Assembly: GCF_020687825.1 (NCBI RefSeq) | Contig: NZ_JAJEWP010000007.1 | Location: 62,001-126,000 of the forward strand | Reading direction: 5' to 3' | From: Fluctibacter halophilus | GTDB lineage: Bacteria > Pseudomonadota > Gammaproteobacteria > Enterobacterales > Alteromonadaceae | DNA length: 64,000 nt | Part shown: positions 35,896 through 45,097 of the stretch, one piece after another | How the letters are laid out: each line of letters begins with the position of its first letter | Position numbering within the stretch: the stretch's first letter is position 1 | Notes under the pieces: generated by a model | Databases searched by the model: none | Told to the model about the DNA's origin: nothing | The model's input: only the letters and a program-made list of their open reading frames with translations | Position numbers and translations under genes: made by a program

Positions 35896-38800
35896 GACGC
35901 GTCTCCTTGTAACGCAGATTCGGGTGTGAACGGTCGGTTGCGGAATACCAGGTAGTACACCACAGGGACCACAAACAGGGTAAAGGCGGTAGAGGCCACG
36001 ATGCCGAAGATGATCGCCAGCGCCAGGCCGGAGAACACCGGATCGAGGATGATCACCAGGTTGCCCAACAGGGTGGTGCCGGCGGTCAGCAGTACTGGCC
36101 GCATACGCACACTGCCGGCCTGCAACAAGGCTTCAACCATGTCCATGCCTTGTTGGCGGGCCAGGGTAATGAACTCCACCAGGATCAGGGCGTTACGCAC
36201 CACGATGCCGGCCAGTGCGATCATGCCGATCATGGCGGTGGCGGTGAACAGCACCGGCTCGGGCGCGCCGGCTATCCAGCGCTCACCGAATTGGTTAAGC
36301 AACCAGAAGCCCGGCATAATTCCGATGATGGTCAGCGGTATGGCTGACATGATGATCAGTGCCAGTGCGGTGCTGCGGGTCTGGTATTTGAGCACCACGA
36401 AGATGGCTGCCAGGGCAAAGGCAAAGGCGATCCCCATGTCGCGGAACACTTTGACGGTGATGCGCCATTCCCCTTCACCGGAGAACACCAGCGAGGTGCC
36501 CTCGGGCATTGACCATGACTGGGTGCCGCCGGAGCTCAGGAAGGTTCTTGACTGCCAGTCGGACGCTTGAACGTCAGGGTTGTCCATGTCGGCCAGAATG
36601 TCGGCGATGACTTCGCCGGGTGGACGACCGGACAGCTCGGCAGTGACATAAATCACCTCTTGCAGATCTTTGCGCATGATTGGCTGGGATTGCACGGTCG
36701 ATTGCCAGTGCCCCAATTCTGCCAGGCTGACCAGGGGTACTGGCGCGTTGGTCAGGCCGTCTGCGCTGCTTTGCTGACGGGCGCCTACCGGGCCGGTGAT
36801 CATCAGGCTGTCCAGGGTGCTGGGATCCTGACGTTCGGTAAACGGCAGTTTGACCATCAGCGGAACCGGCTCAATGTCCTGCTCCTGCTGGAACACCCCT
36901 GCCATCAGACCATCGACCAGAAAGGCCAGCGATTGGTTGATGTCGTCAGTACTGACGCCAGAGGCAGCCGCTTTGGCTTTATCCAGTACAAAGCGCTTCA
37001 CCGGTTGCTCGGCGGTCATGCTGGTATCCACTTCCACCACCAGGGGTTCGGCTTCAAAGCGTTGTTTCACTGCCAGCGCCGCTGCACGGTGCTCGCTGGC
37101 ATCGACGTAAGGCTCGGCGTACACCTCGGCGACCAGTGTGCTCAACACCGGCGGCCCTGGCGGCACTTCAACCACCCGGATCACCGTGCCGTCACGGTTG
37201 TAGGGTGCCAGCAGTTCGCGCAGGCGCAGTACCACACCATGGGATTGGTGTTCGCGCTCGGTTTTGTCCATCAGCAGCAGGCGTAACTCACCCAGATACG
37301 GTGCCTGACGCTGATAATACTGACGCACCATGCCGTTAAAATCGATTGGCGAGGGCTGGCCCACGTAGGCCGCCACGGTTTCGACTTCGGGCAGGCGCTG
37401 GACCTGGTTGGCCAGGGTTCTGGCCAGTGCAGCGGTGTCTTCCAGTGATGCCGTTTCAGGCAAATCAATCAGCACCTGTACTTCGTTCTTGTTGTCGAAC
37501 GGCAGCAGCTTGAGGGGGACCAGGCGGAACAGCGGCAAGGCGGCCGATAGCATGAACAGCACCAACATGATCCAGAGGACCTTTTTGGCCTGACGGGGTG
37601 ACGACAGCATCGGTTGTAACAACCGGGTATACAGGTTGGTGCCACTGGCTTTGGCCAGTTCATCGTCGTTGGCCTTGAGCAATCGCCCCGCCAGCCAGGG
37701 GGTGACGGTAAACGCTACAACCGTTGACAGGATCACGCTGACCGGCACGTTAAATGCCATGGGCGCCATGTAAGGTCCCATCATGCCGGTGATAAAAGCC
37801 AATGGAATAAAGGCCAGAATGATGGTCAGGGTCGACATCAGCAGCGCCGGCCGTATCTCGGCCATGGCGGCGACGATGCGTTCGGACTTGTCTTTGCCGG
37901 GCATGCCAAGGAAGCGGGCGATGTTGTCGATGCCGGTGATGGGATCATCCACCAACAGACCCAGTGACAGGATCAGGGCAAACAGGGTCACCCGGTTAAT
38001 GGTGTAGCCGAAGGTCAAATCCAGCAGCAGGGTCAGTCCGTAACATACCGGTACCGCCAGTGCGACGATGACAGCCGGGCGCCAGCCCAGAAACACACCG
38101 ATAAACACCACCACGGTAAACACCGCAAAGGCCAGGCTGGAAGTCAGGTTGTTGACTTTTTCATTGGCGGTTTCGCCGTAATTTCGGATCACCTGCACAC
38201 CCACATCGTCCGGCAACAAGGTGCTTTGCAATGTCTGCATGCGGTCAAGCACATCGTTGGCCACCGTCACGGCATTGCTGCCGCGCTGCTTGGCAATGCT
38301 CAGGGTGACCAGTGGCAGCTGACTGTCGGCATTATCACCGGTATTGTGGCTCAGCCACTGGTAATGGTCCGGCTCGGCAGGGCCATCGACAACCTCTGCG
38401 ATGTCACGTATGTACACCAGCTTGCCATTGATGCTGGCGACCGCGAGGTTTTTGACATCCTCAGGGGTGCGTAAGACATCCCCCGACTCAATCTGAATTT
38501 GCTGATCGCCAAAACCCAGATGACCATGTTTGTGCAACAGGTTACTGCGTTGTAAGGCCTGCACAATTTGTGGCGCAGTGATCTGGCGGGCATTCATGGC
38601 CTGGCGGTCAAGCAGGATCTGCAATTGTCGCTCACGTCCGCCGACAATGTTCACTTCACTGGTATTTTCGATACGCTGCAACAGCGGCGCGATTTCCAGT
38701 GCCATTCGACGGAGCTCATAGTCGCTGTAACGATCCGGTACTTTGCTGTACAGCCCCAGCAGTACAATGGGTACATCATCCACTTCCACCGGGCGTACCA

Positions 38801-39206
38801 TCCAGTTGTCCACCACCGCGGGGATCCGGTGCTGATTGGAAAACAGTTTGTTGTAGGTGTTGACCAGTGCTCGCTGGCGATCTTCACCCACGTAGAAGCG
38901 TAATGTGACGGTCAGTCGGGAGTCATGGCTGGCGGAATACACATGCTCGACACCGGGCAGTTGGGTGAGTAACTGCTCAAGGGGCTGGGTCACCTGACGG
39001 GCCACCTGTTGGGCCGACAGGTTGGGGGCCTGCACGTGAACGTCGATCATCGGTACCACGATTTGAGGTTCTTCCTCACGGGGGGTCATCACCAGCGCGA
39101 GGGCGCCCAGTAGCAGCGACGCGATAAACAACAGCTTGGGCAGCCCACCTTCCAGGGCACGCGCGACCACACGGTCCAAAGGATGGCTATGGGACGGGTG
39201 GCTCAT
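35892..39206 (-). CDS. RND-family efflux permease
   Basis: A 1104-residue inner-membrane transporter with 12 predicted helices and two large periplasmic loops. The proton-relay aspartates are present in helix 4 (GLLVDDPITGIDNIARFL). It is neither a clear CusA (no Met clusters seen) nor a close AcrB; it resembles the uncharacterised permeases often paired with ArsR regulators. Its start overlaps the regulator stop by four bases and its own stop overlaps the adaptor start by four, so all three are translated together. Substrate unknown; context suggests a sulfur species or a compound that causes thiol stress. Confidence 0.93.
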   Translation of the reverse strand: MSHPSHSHPLDRVVARALEGGLPKLLFIASLLLGALALVMTPREEEPQIVVPMIDVHVQAPNLSAQQVARQVTQPLEQLLTQLPGVEHVYSASHDSRLTVTLRFYVGEDRQRALVNTYNKLFSNQHRIPAVVDNWMVRPVEVDDVPIVLLGLYSKVPDRYSDYELRRMALEIAPLLQRIENTSEVNIVGGRERQLQILLDRQAMNARQITAPQIVQALQRSNLLHKHGHLGFGDQQIQIESGDVLRTPEDVKNLAVASINGKLVYIRDIAEVVDGPAEPDHYQWLSHNTGDNADSQLPLVTLSIAKQRGSNAVTVANDVLDRMQTLQSTLLPDDVGVQVIRNYGETANEKVNNLTSSLAFAVFTVVVFIGVFLGWRPAVIVALAVPVCYGLTLLLDLTFGYTINRVTLFALILSLGLLVDDPITGIDNIARFLGMPGKDKSERIVAAMAEIRPALLMSTLTIILAFIPLAFITGMMGPYMAPMAFNVPVSVILSTVVAFTVTPWLAGRLLKANDDELAKASGTNLYTRLLQPMLSSPRQAKKVLWIMLVLFMLSAALPLFRLVPLKLLPFDNKNEVQVLIDLPETASLEDTAALARTLANQVQRLPEVETVAAYVGQPSPIDFNGMVRQYYQRQAPYLGELRLLLMDKTEREHQSHGVVLRLRELLAPYNRDGTVIRVVEVPPGPPVLSTLVAEVYAEPYVDASEHRAAALAVKQRFEAEPLVVEVDTSMTAEQPVKRFVLDKAKAAASGVSTDDINQSLAFLVDGLMAGVFQQEQDIEPVPLMVKLPFTERQDPSTLDSLMITGPVGARQQSSADGLTNAPVPLVSLAELGHWQSTVQSQPIMRKDLQEVIYVTAELSGRPPGEVIADILADMDNPDVQASDWQSRTFLSSGGTQSWSMPEGTSLVFSGEGEWRITVKVFRDMGIAFAFALAAIFVVLKYQTRSTALALIIMSAIPLTIIGIMPGFWLLNQFGERWIAGAPEPVLFTATAMIGMIALAGIVVRNALILVEFITLARQQGMDMVEALLQAGSVRMRPVLLTAGTTLLGNLVIILDPVFSGLALAIIFGIVASTAFTLFVVPVVYYLVFRNRPFTPESALQGDAS

Positions 39207-39508
39207 TCGGCATCTCCATTACAGAACAGTGAGTACAGGGTATCGATCACCCGTTTTACCCGGGGATCGTTGATAGAATAGTAGATTGTCTGGGCTTCGC
39301 GACGGGTGGTCACCAGTCCGGCACTGCGCAGAGCGGCCAGATGCTGTGACAATGCTGACTGGGTCAGAGGAACGGTTTCGTTCAGTTCACTGACGGCACA
39401 TTCTTTTTCCATCATTGCACACAGCACCATCAGGCGGTTTTTGTTCGCCAATAGTTTGAGGAATTGCTCTGCCTCTGTGGCATTGCGCTGCATTTCCTGC
39501 ATGTCCAT
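39203..39508 (-). CDS. ArsR-family regulator of the BigR/SqrR/YgaV persulfide-sensor type
   Basis: A 101-residue winged-helix repressor. The recognition helix is TQSALSQHLAALRSAGLV. Cysteines C30 (RLMVLCAMM) and C96 (YSLFCNG) are 66 residues apart, the same spacing as the reactive pair of SqrR (41/107), BigR (42/108) and E. coli YgaV. These proteins let go of DNA when the two cysteines are bridged by sulfane sulfur. A third cysteine, C37, is extra. Start chosen at the ATG 39508, eleven bases after GGAGG; 39514 and 39526 are alternatives. It leads the RND operon and is divergent from the DUF2892/rhodanese pair. Confidence 0.88.
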   Translation of the reverse strand: MDMQEMQRNATEAEQFLKLLANKNRLMVLCAMMEKECAVSELNETVPLTQSALSQHLAALRSAGLVTTRREAQTIYYSINDPRVKRVIDTLYSLFCNGDAE

Positions 39509-39561
39509 GTCACCCTCCGGTGTCATCTTGATTGATAAAAACTTGACCGATTATAACTTAT

Positions 39562-39581
39562 ATATTAGATTTGTCTAATAT
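39562..39581. promoter_or_regulatory. Likely operator of the ArsR-type regulator
   Basis: ATATTAGA and TCTAATAT are perfect 8-bp inverted copies around TTTG, in the 106-bp divergent region; a further half-like TTTTCTAATTT follows at 39587. AT-rich palindromes of this kind are bound by BigR-type repressors. The position would allow control of both arms. Confidence 0.68.
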
Positions 39582-39614
39582 TAGTATTTTCTAATTTACT
39601 GTTTTGAGGTGTGT

Positions 39615-39808
<194 letters not shown>

Positions 39809-39815
<7 letters not shown>

Positions 39816-40153
39816 AAACCATTCCCGAACTGATGCAGGAAGTGAGTCCTCACGTGCGCTGTGTAGAGGGTGCTGTCGGTGCCGCTGAGCGTGCCCAGAA
39901 CAATGGTTTATTGGTGGATGTGCGTGAAACCAGTGAGCATCTGGCCAAGCCGGTTGCCGGTGCGATCAACATGCCCCGCGGCGTGGTGGAAATGAAAATG
40001 CTCGAGCTGGAAAAAGATCCTGCCCGACCCATCTACCTGCATTGTGCGTCGGCAGTCCGCGCGCGTCTGGCTGCGGAGCAGTTGCAACGGATTGGCTACA
40101 CCAATGTTACCGTACTGACCTGCGGTGTCGACACGCTGCAACAGTGCTTCTGA
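39809..40153 (+). CDS. Rhodanese-like sulfurtransferase
   Basis: A 114-residue single-domain rhodanese. The catalytic C79 lies in the loop YLHCASAVRARLAAEQL, and VDVRETSEHLAKPVAGAINM is the usual first half. It would carry sulfane sulfur as a persulfide. Start is the ATG 39809, behind AAGGAG, overlapping the DUF2892 gene, so the pair makes a split YgaP. The N-terminal 30 residues hold another cysteine (VRCVEGA). It faces the YceH gene tail to tail, seven bases away. Confidence 0.9.
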
Positions 40154-40159
40154 TCGAGC

Positions 40160-40831
40160 TCACTCGGGGTCCGGCGTGATCCCGAGTTGCTCACACACCT
40201 GTGCCAGCTGGCGTTGTAAGCGCGCGACCTGTTGCTCCAGTGCATCGATGCGTTGTTGATCACTGCTTTCATCGTTCGCAGATGGCATTGCTGCCTGTGG
40301 CGCAGCAACCTGCGCCGCGGTATCAGCAAAACAATGGGCATAGCGCGACTCCCGCTTGCCCGGTTCCCGGGCCAGACAGACCACCACCGGGTCGGGCATG
40401 TGCTGTAACCCATCGAGGGCTTTTTCGACCTCAGCGACGCTGGTGAATTCAGCCATACGCTGACATCGGGTGCGTAACTCGCCAGGCGTCTGAGGGCCCC
40501 GCAATAACAACAGACATACGATTGCCCGTTGTTGCTCGGTCAGTTTCAGGTCGCCGAATTCGGTATTGCAGAAGCGTTGCTGGTATTTCACCACGCGGCT
40601 GCCAAATCCGGTTTCTTCGCGGATTTGTTTCTTGTCCCGCAAGCTGTCGAGTGCGTCCTGCACCTCGCCTTCACTGAGTGACATGACCGGTTCTCGGTTG
40701 CTTTTCTGGTTGCAACCGGTGGTCAGGCCATTCAACGACAGCGGGTATTGATCCGGGGTGGTGGTCTGTTTCTCCAGCATCACACCGATGATGCGCTGTT
40801 CGATGGGGGTCAGTGTTACAAGCATGGGCAT
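40160..40831 (-). CDS. yceH: YceH family (DUF480) protein
   Basis: A 223-residue protein with two winged-helix domains typical of YceH: LTPIEQRIIGVMLEKQTTTP at the start, SLNGLTTGCNQKSNREP, and LLLLRGPQTPGELRTRC in the second. The C-terminal end is a short coiled coil (DALEQQVARLQRQLAQVCEQ). Conserved in many gammaproteobacteria; its function is not established. It lies two bases after the pullulanase gene end on the same strand. Confidence 0.93.
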   Translation of the reverse strand: MPMLVTLTPIEQRIIGVMLEKQTTTPDQYPLSLNGLTTGCNQKSNREPVMSLSEGEVQDALDSLRDKKQIREETGFGSRVVKYQQRFCNTEFGDLKLTEQQRAIVCLLLLRGPQTPGELRTRCQRMAEFTSVAEVEKALDGLQHMPDPVVVCLAREPGKRESRYAHCFADTAAQVAAPQAAMPSANDESSDQQRIDALEQQVARLQRQLAQVCEQLGITPDPE

Positions 40832-40833
40832 TC

Positions 40834-43632
40834 CTATGATGATTGGGGGGTTACCAGCACTGCAACCGTCAGTGCGGGGACTTGTATGCTGTCGGCGCTG
40901 ATCTGGGTGTCTTTTACCACCTCGTCACTGCCGTTCTGTAGCGCCGGGTGCAGCTGATACTGACTGGCTTCTGGTAACGCCAGGGAAATGGGATTCAGCG
41001 ACTGGTTAAACAATAGCAGCATGGCGCTGACATTCGGATCAATATTGTCGTCGCTGTCCTTGATGTGCAACGCAATCATGCCTGGCTGATGCTGTTGACC
41101 GGTATTCAAAAAGCGCAGCGCTTGCTGGATCTGCTGTGCGTCGGTCAAGCGCAACAACGGACTCTGACTGCGCACCCGCAGCATATCCATAAACATAGCA
41201 GCCGATTGGCGGATGAGTGCCGGGCTGACCTGATCCCGTCCCTGATTGTCTTTCAACAGTCGCTGGATCAGTGGCCAATTCCTGCTGTCCTGATCGGCCG
41301 GTGGCAGACCGACATGGTAATTGTTGTGGGTCATACTGAAATCAACCCGGTTAAACCAGTCGCCATAATCAAAACTGTCGCGCAGGAATGATTTGGAGCG
41401 CAATAGCTCACTGCCCATGTGGAAAAACGGGATCCCCTGAGCATACATGGGGTACGCCAGTGACAGCAGTTGGGCGCGCATCCGCTGTTCTGGACTCAGT
41501 TCGGCCGGCAGGCGGTACTGATGATTGTCCCACAGGGTCTGATTGTCATGTTTCGACACGTAATTAATGGTATCGGCCGGATCAGCCGCGTAGGCCGTGG
41601 GTTCGCCACCAAAATCAACCTCCAGGCCCTGCATTTCCTCACCACTCTGCGCAGTGAAGGTAAAGGACGTCAGGTTACCGGCAAGGCCAACACGAAGCTG
41701 GTCCATCGACAGCTCGTATTCCTGTTGCATGTCATGGTTGTCTGCCCCTTGTTGTAATTCGTTAGGAAACACCTTGAGGCCATTCCCTATTCCCTGGCTG
41801 CGGCGAATGTCGTCGGCAAACAGGAAGGATGATCCACCGCGTACGGCGTCTCGCAATCGGTCGCTGAAGGTCCCGATCTGGGTGCCCGCCAGGGCGCGCT
41901 GACTGGCCTGTTCAAAACGCTGGTGGTCGGCAACTTCGCCGAAATTCCAGCCTTCACCGTAGAAATAGGTATCCGGGTCAACCGCTTGAACGGCCTCTCG
42001 GGCGGCAAGCATCAGGGCTTTGGGCTGATGGCCCATCAGGTCAAAACGAAAACCGTCGATGTGGTAGTCACGGGCCCAGGTGACCAGCGAGTCGACCATC
42101 AGTTTGCCCATCATCACCCGCTCGGTGGCGGTGTTTTCGCAGCAGGTGGAGCGCTCAATGTCGCCACTGATGGGGTTGCGGCGATGGTAATAGCCCGGTA
42201 CCACTTTATCGAGCACCGATTTCTCATCCAATCCAGACGCAAACGTGTGGTTGTAGACCACATCCATGATCACCCGAAGGCCCATAGCGTGCAGGGATTG
42301 CACCATGCTGCGAAACTCTTTTAGCCGTGACATGCCTTCGGGGTCAAGGGCATAACTGCCTTCCGGGACGGTGTAGTGGTACGGATCATAACCCCAGTTA
42401 AACGCATCAAAGCCACGCAATGCATCGACCAATGCCTGAGCATCGTCACTGTCCGGCGACAGCGAGGCGAGGGCATCTCCGACGGTCATAGTCATCGGCC
42501 AAGCGGGTTCATCACAAATGGTGTTTACTGCGTAGCGTTCACACACGTCGGCAAAGGTAGTGTCCAGCGTGACGGGCCAGCCAGGGCGCTCATCCACGGT
42601 ACTCATGTCGTAGGTCGGCAGCAGGTGAATGGTGTTCAGGCCGGCAGCCTGTAAGCGTTGCAGGTGTTGCATCGGGGCACTGTCCAGATCCGAGAATGCG
42701 GCATACTTGCCCCGCCATGATGGGTCCGAGAGGCTGGCATCGGTGGCACTGAAGTCGCGAATATGCACTTCATAAAGGATCTGATCTTCCAGGTTGGTAA
42801 GGGACGGGGATGCATCCTGCGACCAGCCATCGGGTTGGGTTTGGGGGTCATTGAGGTTCACAACCTGGCTGAAGTGGCTGTTGGTCGACAAGCTGAGGGA
42901 GTACGGGTCGGTGACCTGAACAGTGACCACTTCCTTTGGACGGTAGTGATAAGTCCTGATGCTGTATTGATAGTAAGTACCAACACTGGCGTTGCTGCTG
43001 GTGTGCCAGATACCGGTAACCGTGTCCTGGTTCAGCGGGATGGGATCCGACAGACTCTGTTTATCATTGTCGAACAGCCTCACCGACACCGCTTGGGCCG
43101 TGGGTGCCCATAGCGAAAACTGTGTTTGCTGGCCGTCGTTGCGTGCACCCAGTATGTCGTTTTCGTCAGCATCATTATCGCCGCTGGTGTACACATCGTC
43201 GATCACGCCGGCCGTTTGCAGGTAAGACAATCCCCTGGCTTCGCCGTGGCGATCCAATTGCAATACCGCGAGTTGGTGCTTGAGCAGTTCCTTACCGAGG
43301 TCTTCATCAACAGAGACTTCAAACGCATAAAAGTCTTTCAGGTGTGGCCAACGTGAGGCAACAAAAGGCGGCTGGTCGATAGGTTGCAAGGGAATGATCT
43401 GATCGGGCAGGGCGCCGTCATCGAGCTGTCCCGCGGCATTGCTGAGCAGATAAGCATCCGGCGTGGCACTGCGGGTCAGTATCAGTCGTCTGGAAACCCA
43501 ATGGGCTGCGCTATCGTGTTGCAGCTCATCCAGTTCATAAACGGGCAATGGTGAACGGGGGGCTGATTTTTCACAACCACTGAGCAGGCACGCAGCGCCC
43601 ACCAACGTCCAGGCAATCACAGATCTCAACAT
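40834..43632 (-). CDS. pulA: Lipoprotein pullulanase (GH13 alpha-1,6-glucosidase)
   Basis: A 932-residue debranching enzyme that cleaves alpha-1,6 links of pullulan, glycogen or starch. The signal peptide ends in the lipobox LLSGC (Cys at 20), so it is membrane-anchored. A carbohydrate-binding-like region and a CBM48-like domain (about 160-270) precede the GH13 barrel. Catalytic residues can be placed: nucleophile D531 in GFRFDLMGH, acid E560 in FYGEGWNFGE and D696 in SKHDNQT; HLLPTYDMSTV is another family block. The YNHTF motif is also intact. No maltose regulon genes are nearby. Confidence 0.93.
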   Translation of the reverse strand: MLRSVIAWTLVGAACLLSGCEKSAPRSPLPVYELDELQHDSAAHWVSRRLILTRSATPDAYLLSNAAGQLDDGALPDQIIPLQPIDQPPFVASRWPHLKDFYAFEVSVDEDLGKELLKHQLAVLQLDRHGEARGLSYLQTAGVIDDVYTSGDNDADENDILGARNDGQQTQFSLWAPTAQAVSVRLFDNDKQSLSDPIPLNQDTVTGIWHTSSNASVGTYYQYSIRTYHYRPKEVVTVQVTDPYSLSLSTNSHFSQVVNLNDPQTQPDGWSQDASPSLTNLEDQILYEVHIRDFSATDASLSDPSWRGKYAAFSDLDSAPMQHLQRLQAAGLNTIHLLPTYDMSTVDERPGWPVTLDTTFADVCERYAVNTICDEPAWPMTMTVGDALASLSPDSDDAQALVDALRGFDAFNWGYDPYHYTVPEGSYALDPEGMSRLKEFRSMVQSLHAMGLRVIMDVVYNHTFASGLDEKSVLDKVVPGYYHRRNPISGDIERSTCCENTATERVMMGKLMVDSLVTWARDYHIDGFRFDLMGHQPKALMLAAREAVQAVDPDTYFYGEGWNFGEVADHQRFEQASQRALAGTQIGTFSDRLRDAVRGGSSFLFADDIRRSQGIGNGLKVFPNELQQGADNHDMQQEYELSMDQLRVGLAGNLTSFTFTAQSGEEMQGLEVDFGGEPTAYAADPADTINYVSKHDNQTLWDNHQYRLPAELSPEQRMRAQLLSLAYPMYAQGIPFFHMGSELLRSKSFLRDSFDYGDWFNRVDFSMTHNNYHVGLPPADQDSRNWPLIQRLLKDNQGRDQVSPALIRQSAAMFMDMLRVRSQSPLLRLTDAQQIQQALRFLNTGQQHQPGMIALHIKDSDDNIDPNVSAMLLLFNQSLNPISLALPEASQYQLHPALQNGSDEVVKDTQISADSIQVPALTVAVLVTPQSS

Positions 43633-43953
43633 ATTATCGTCAGTATTTAACGGGCAGGTCGATAGGCTAGAGCATCGATTGGCAGTCTGTCCAGTCCGTC
43701 AACAGGTCGGAGTTCAGGTTAAATCACTGTCTTGGCGAAAAATATTTGTGGTATTGGTTAAGTATCGTGCTATAGTGCAATCGTCGCGAAGAGCAGACCG
43801 AATACTACATTGTACTTAAGAAACCTTAGCTCCATCTGTTTTACCAGTTCGTTTTAAGTCATTCCTTTAGTAACATGCGTCGTACACTTCGATCCGCGCG
43901 ACAACACTGGCGTGCATGCGCTGTTTATTAAAGAAATACTTAGGAGACATTTC
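43633..43953 (+). promoter_or_regulatory. Promoter and long leader of the cold-shock gene (321 bp gap)
   Basis: An extended -10 element, TG-C-TATAGT, lies at 43768-43776, about 170 bases before the coding start. This would give an mRNA leader of about 170 bases, as is usual for cold-shock genes whose leaders act as thermosensitive RNA. No other gene was found in the gap; the pullulanase promoter must also lie here on the other strand. Confidence 0.55.
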
Positions 43954-44160
43954 ATGTCTAAAACTACTGGCACAGTAAAATGGTTCAACGCGGACAAAGG
44001 TTTTGGTTTCATCACTCCAGACAATGGCGGTGCTGACGTATTCGTACACTTCCGTGCGATCCAAATCGAAGGTTACAAAACCCTGAATGAAGGCCAGCAA
44101 GTGTCTTTCGACATCGAGCAAGGTCAAAAGGGTCCTCAAGCTGCGAACGTTACTATCTAA
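43954..44160 (+). CDS. Cold-shock protein, CspA family
   Basis: A 68-residue single OB-fold nucleic-acid chaperone. RNP1 is KGFGFITPD and RNP2 is VFVHFRAI; the chain begins [15 protein letters not shown]. Start is ATG 43954, seven bases after TAGGAG. The RNP2 has FVHFRAI where most have FVHFSAI, a small change. It has its own promoter and terminator. Confidence 0.96.
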   Translation: MSKTTGTVKWFNADKGFGFITPDNGGADVFVHFRAIQIEGYKTLNEGQQVSFDIEQGQKGPQAANVTI

Positions 44161-44181
44161 TCGCGCTTTGAATACCTGAAG

Positions 44182-44210
44182 AACGCCGGCTTATGCCGGC
44201 GTTTTTTTTT
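44182..44210 (+). terminator. Intrinsic terminator of the cold-shock gene
   Basis: AACGCCGGC and GCCGGCG pair around TTAT, followed by nine T; 21 bases after the stop codon. Confidence 0.95.
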
Positions 44211-44294
44211 GCCACCTCACCATCCTCAGTGCCTTGTTACCAGAGCACATAGGGACTAAAATCCCGCCCACTTTTGATCAACGAGAATTGGCCC

Positions 44295-45095
44295 TTGTCT
44301 CAACAGCCCGTCGGCGTATTTGATTCCGGTGTCGGTGGCTTGTCCATCACCACTCGCCTGCACCAATGCCTGCCCCGGGAGTCGCTGTTGTATGTGGCTG
44401 ACAATGCCCATGCGCCCTATGGCGAGAAGACGCCCCAGGCCATTTTGCAGCGCTGCCAGCGAGTGATTGACCATTTGTTGGCGGCGGGAGCGAAAGCGGT
44501 CGTGGTCGCGTGCAATACGGCGACGGTGTCATGCATTGCCCAATTGCGTGAGCAATATTCGATTCCGATCATTGGTGTTGAGCCGGGTATCAAGCCGGCC
44601 CTTACCGCCTCCCGAAGCGGTAAGGTGGGTGTGTTGGTGACCCAAAGGACCAGTGAGAGTGAGCGCTTTCTGCGCCTGGTTAACGCCCTGGCCGGTGATC
44701 GCAGTGTGTGGATCCAGCCTTGTCCAGGACTGGTGGAGCACATTGAAGCGCTGAACCTCGGCGGCAGTGCGGTGCGGGAGTGTTTGTCTGCATGGTTAAC
44801 GCCCATGCTGGCGGAGGGCATCGATCAACTGGTGCTGGGGTGCACCCATTATGCATTGGTGACCGATGTGATCCGGGAACTGACCGGACCATCGGTGTCG
44901 ATTGTGGACACCGGCGCCGCGGTTGCCCGTCAGACGGCGCGACGCCTTAAAGACGCCGGCCTGCTCAATACCACCCCCCGTGCCACGACGCTGACAGCAT
45001 ATACAAGCGGCGACAATGGCACCTTGCAGACGTTAGTACAGCAACTGGGTACCTTTGATGATATGACGGTGTGCTACCAGCCTCTGCCTGACTGA
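44295..45095 (+). CDS. murI: Glutamate racemase MurI
   Basis: Makes D-glutamate for peptidoglycan. The two catalytic cysteines lie in VVACNTATVS and VLGCTHYALV; the N-terminus VGVFDSGVGGLSI and YVADNAHAPYG are family blocks. Both possible starts are TTG: 44295, which begins six residues before the first strand and has GAGA upstream, and 44274. I prefer 44295 (266 residues). A single gene, ending two bases from the convergent aminotransferase. Confidence 0.94.
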   Translation: MSQQPVGVFDSGVGGLSITTRLHQCLPRESLLYVADNAHAPYGEKTPQAILQRCQRVIDHLLAAGAKAVVVACNTATVSCIAQLREQYSIPIIGVEPGIKPALTASRSGKVGVLVTQRTSESERFLRLVNALAGDRSVWIQPCPGLVEHIEALNLGGSAVRECLSAWLTPMLAEGIDQLVLGCTHYALVTDVIRELTGPSVSIVDTGAAVARQTARRLKDAGLLNTTPRATTLTAYTSGDNGTLQTLVQQLGTFDDMTVCYQPLPD

Positions 45096-45097
45096 GT

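Noticed and set aside
35892-39206. Assignment of the RND permease as a heavy-metal (CusA-type) pump
   Set aside because: No methionine clusters or copper/silver-binding periplasmic genes are seen; the regulator is of the sulfane-sulfur type.
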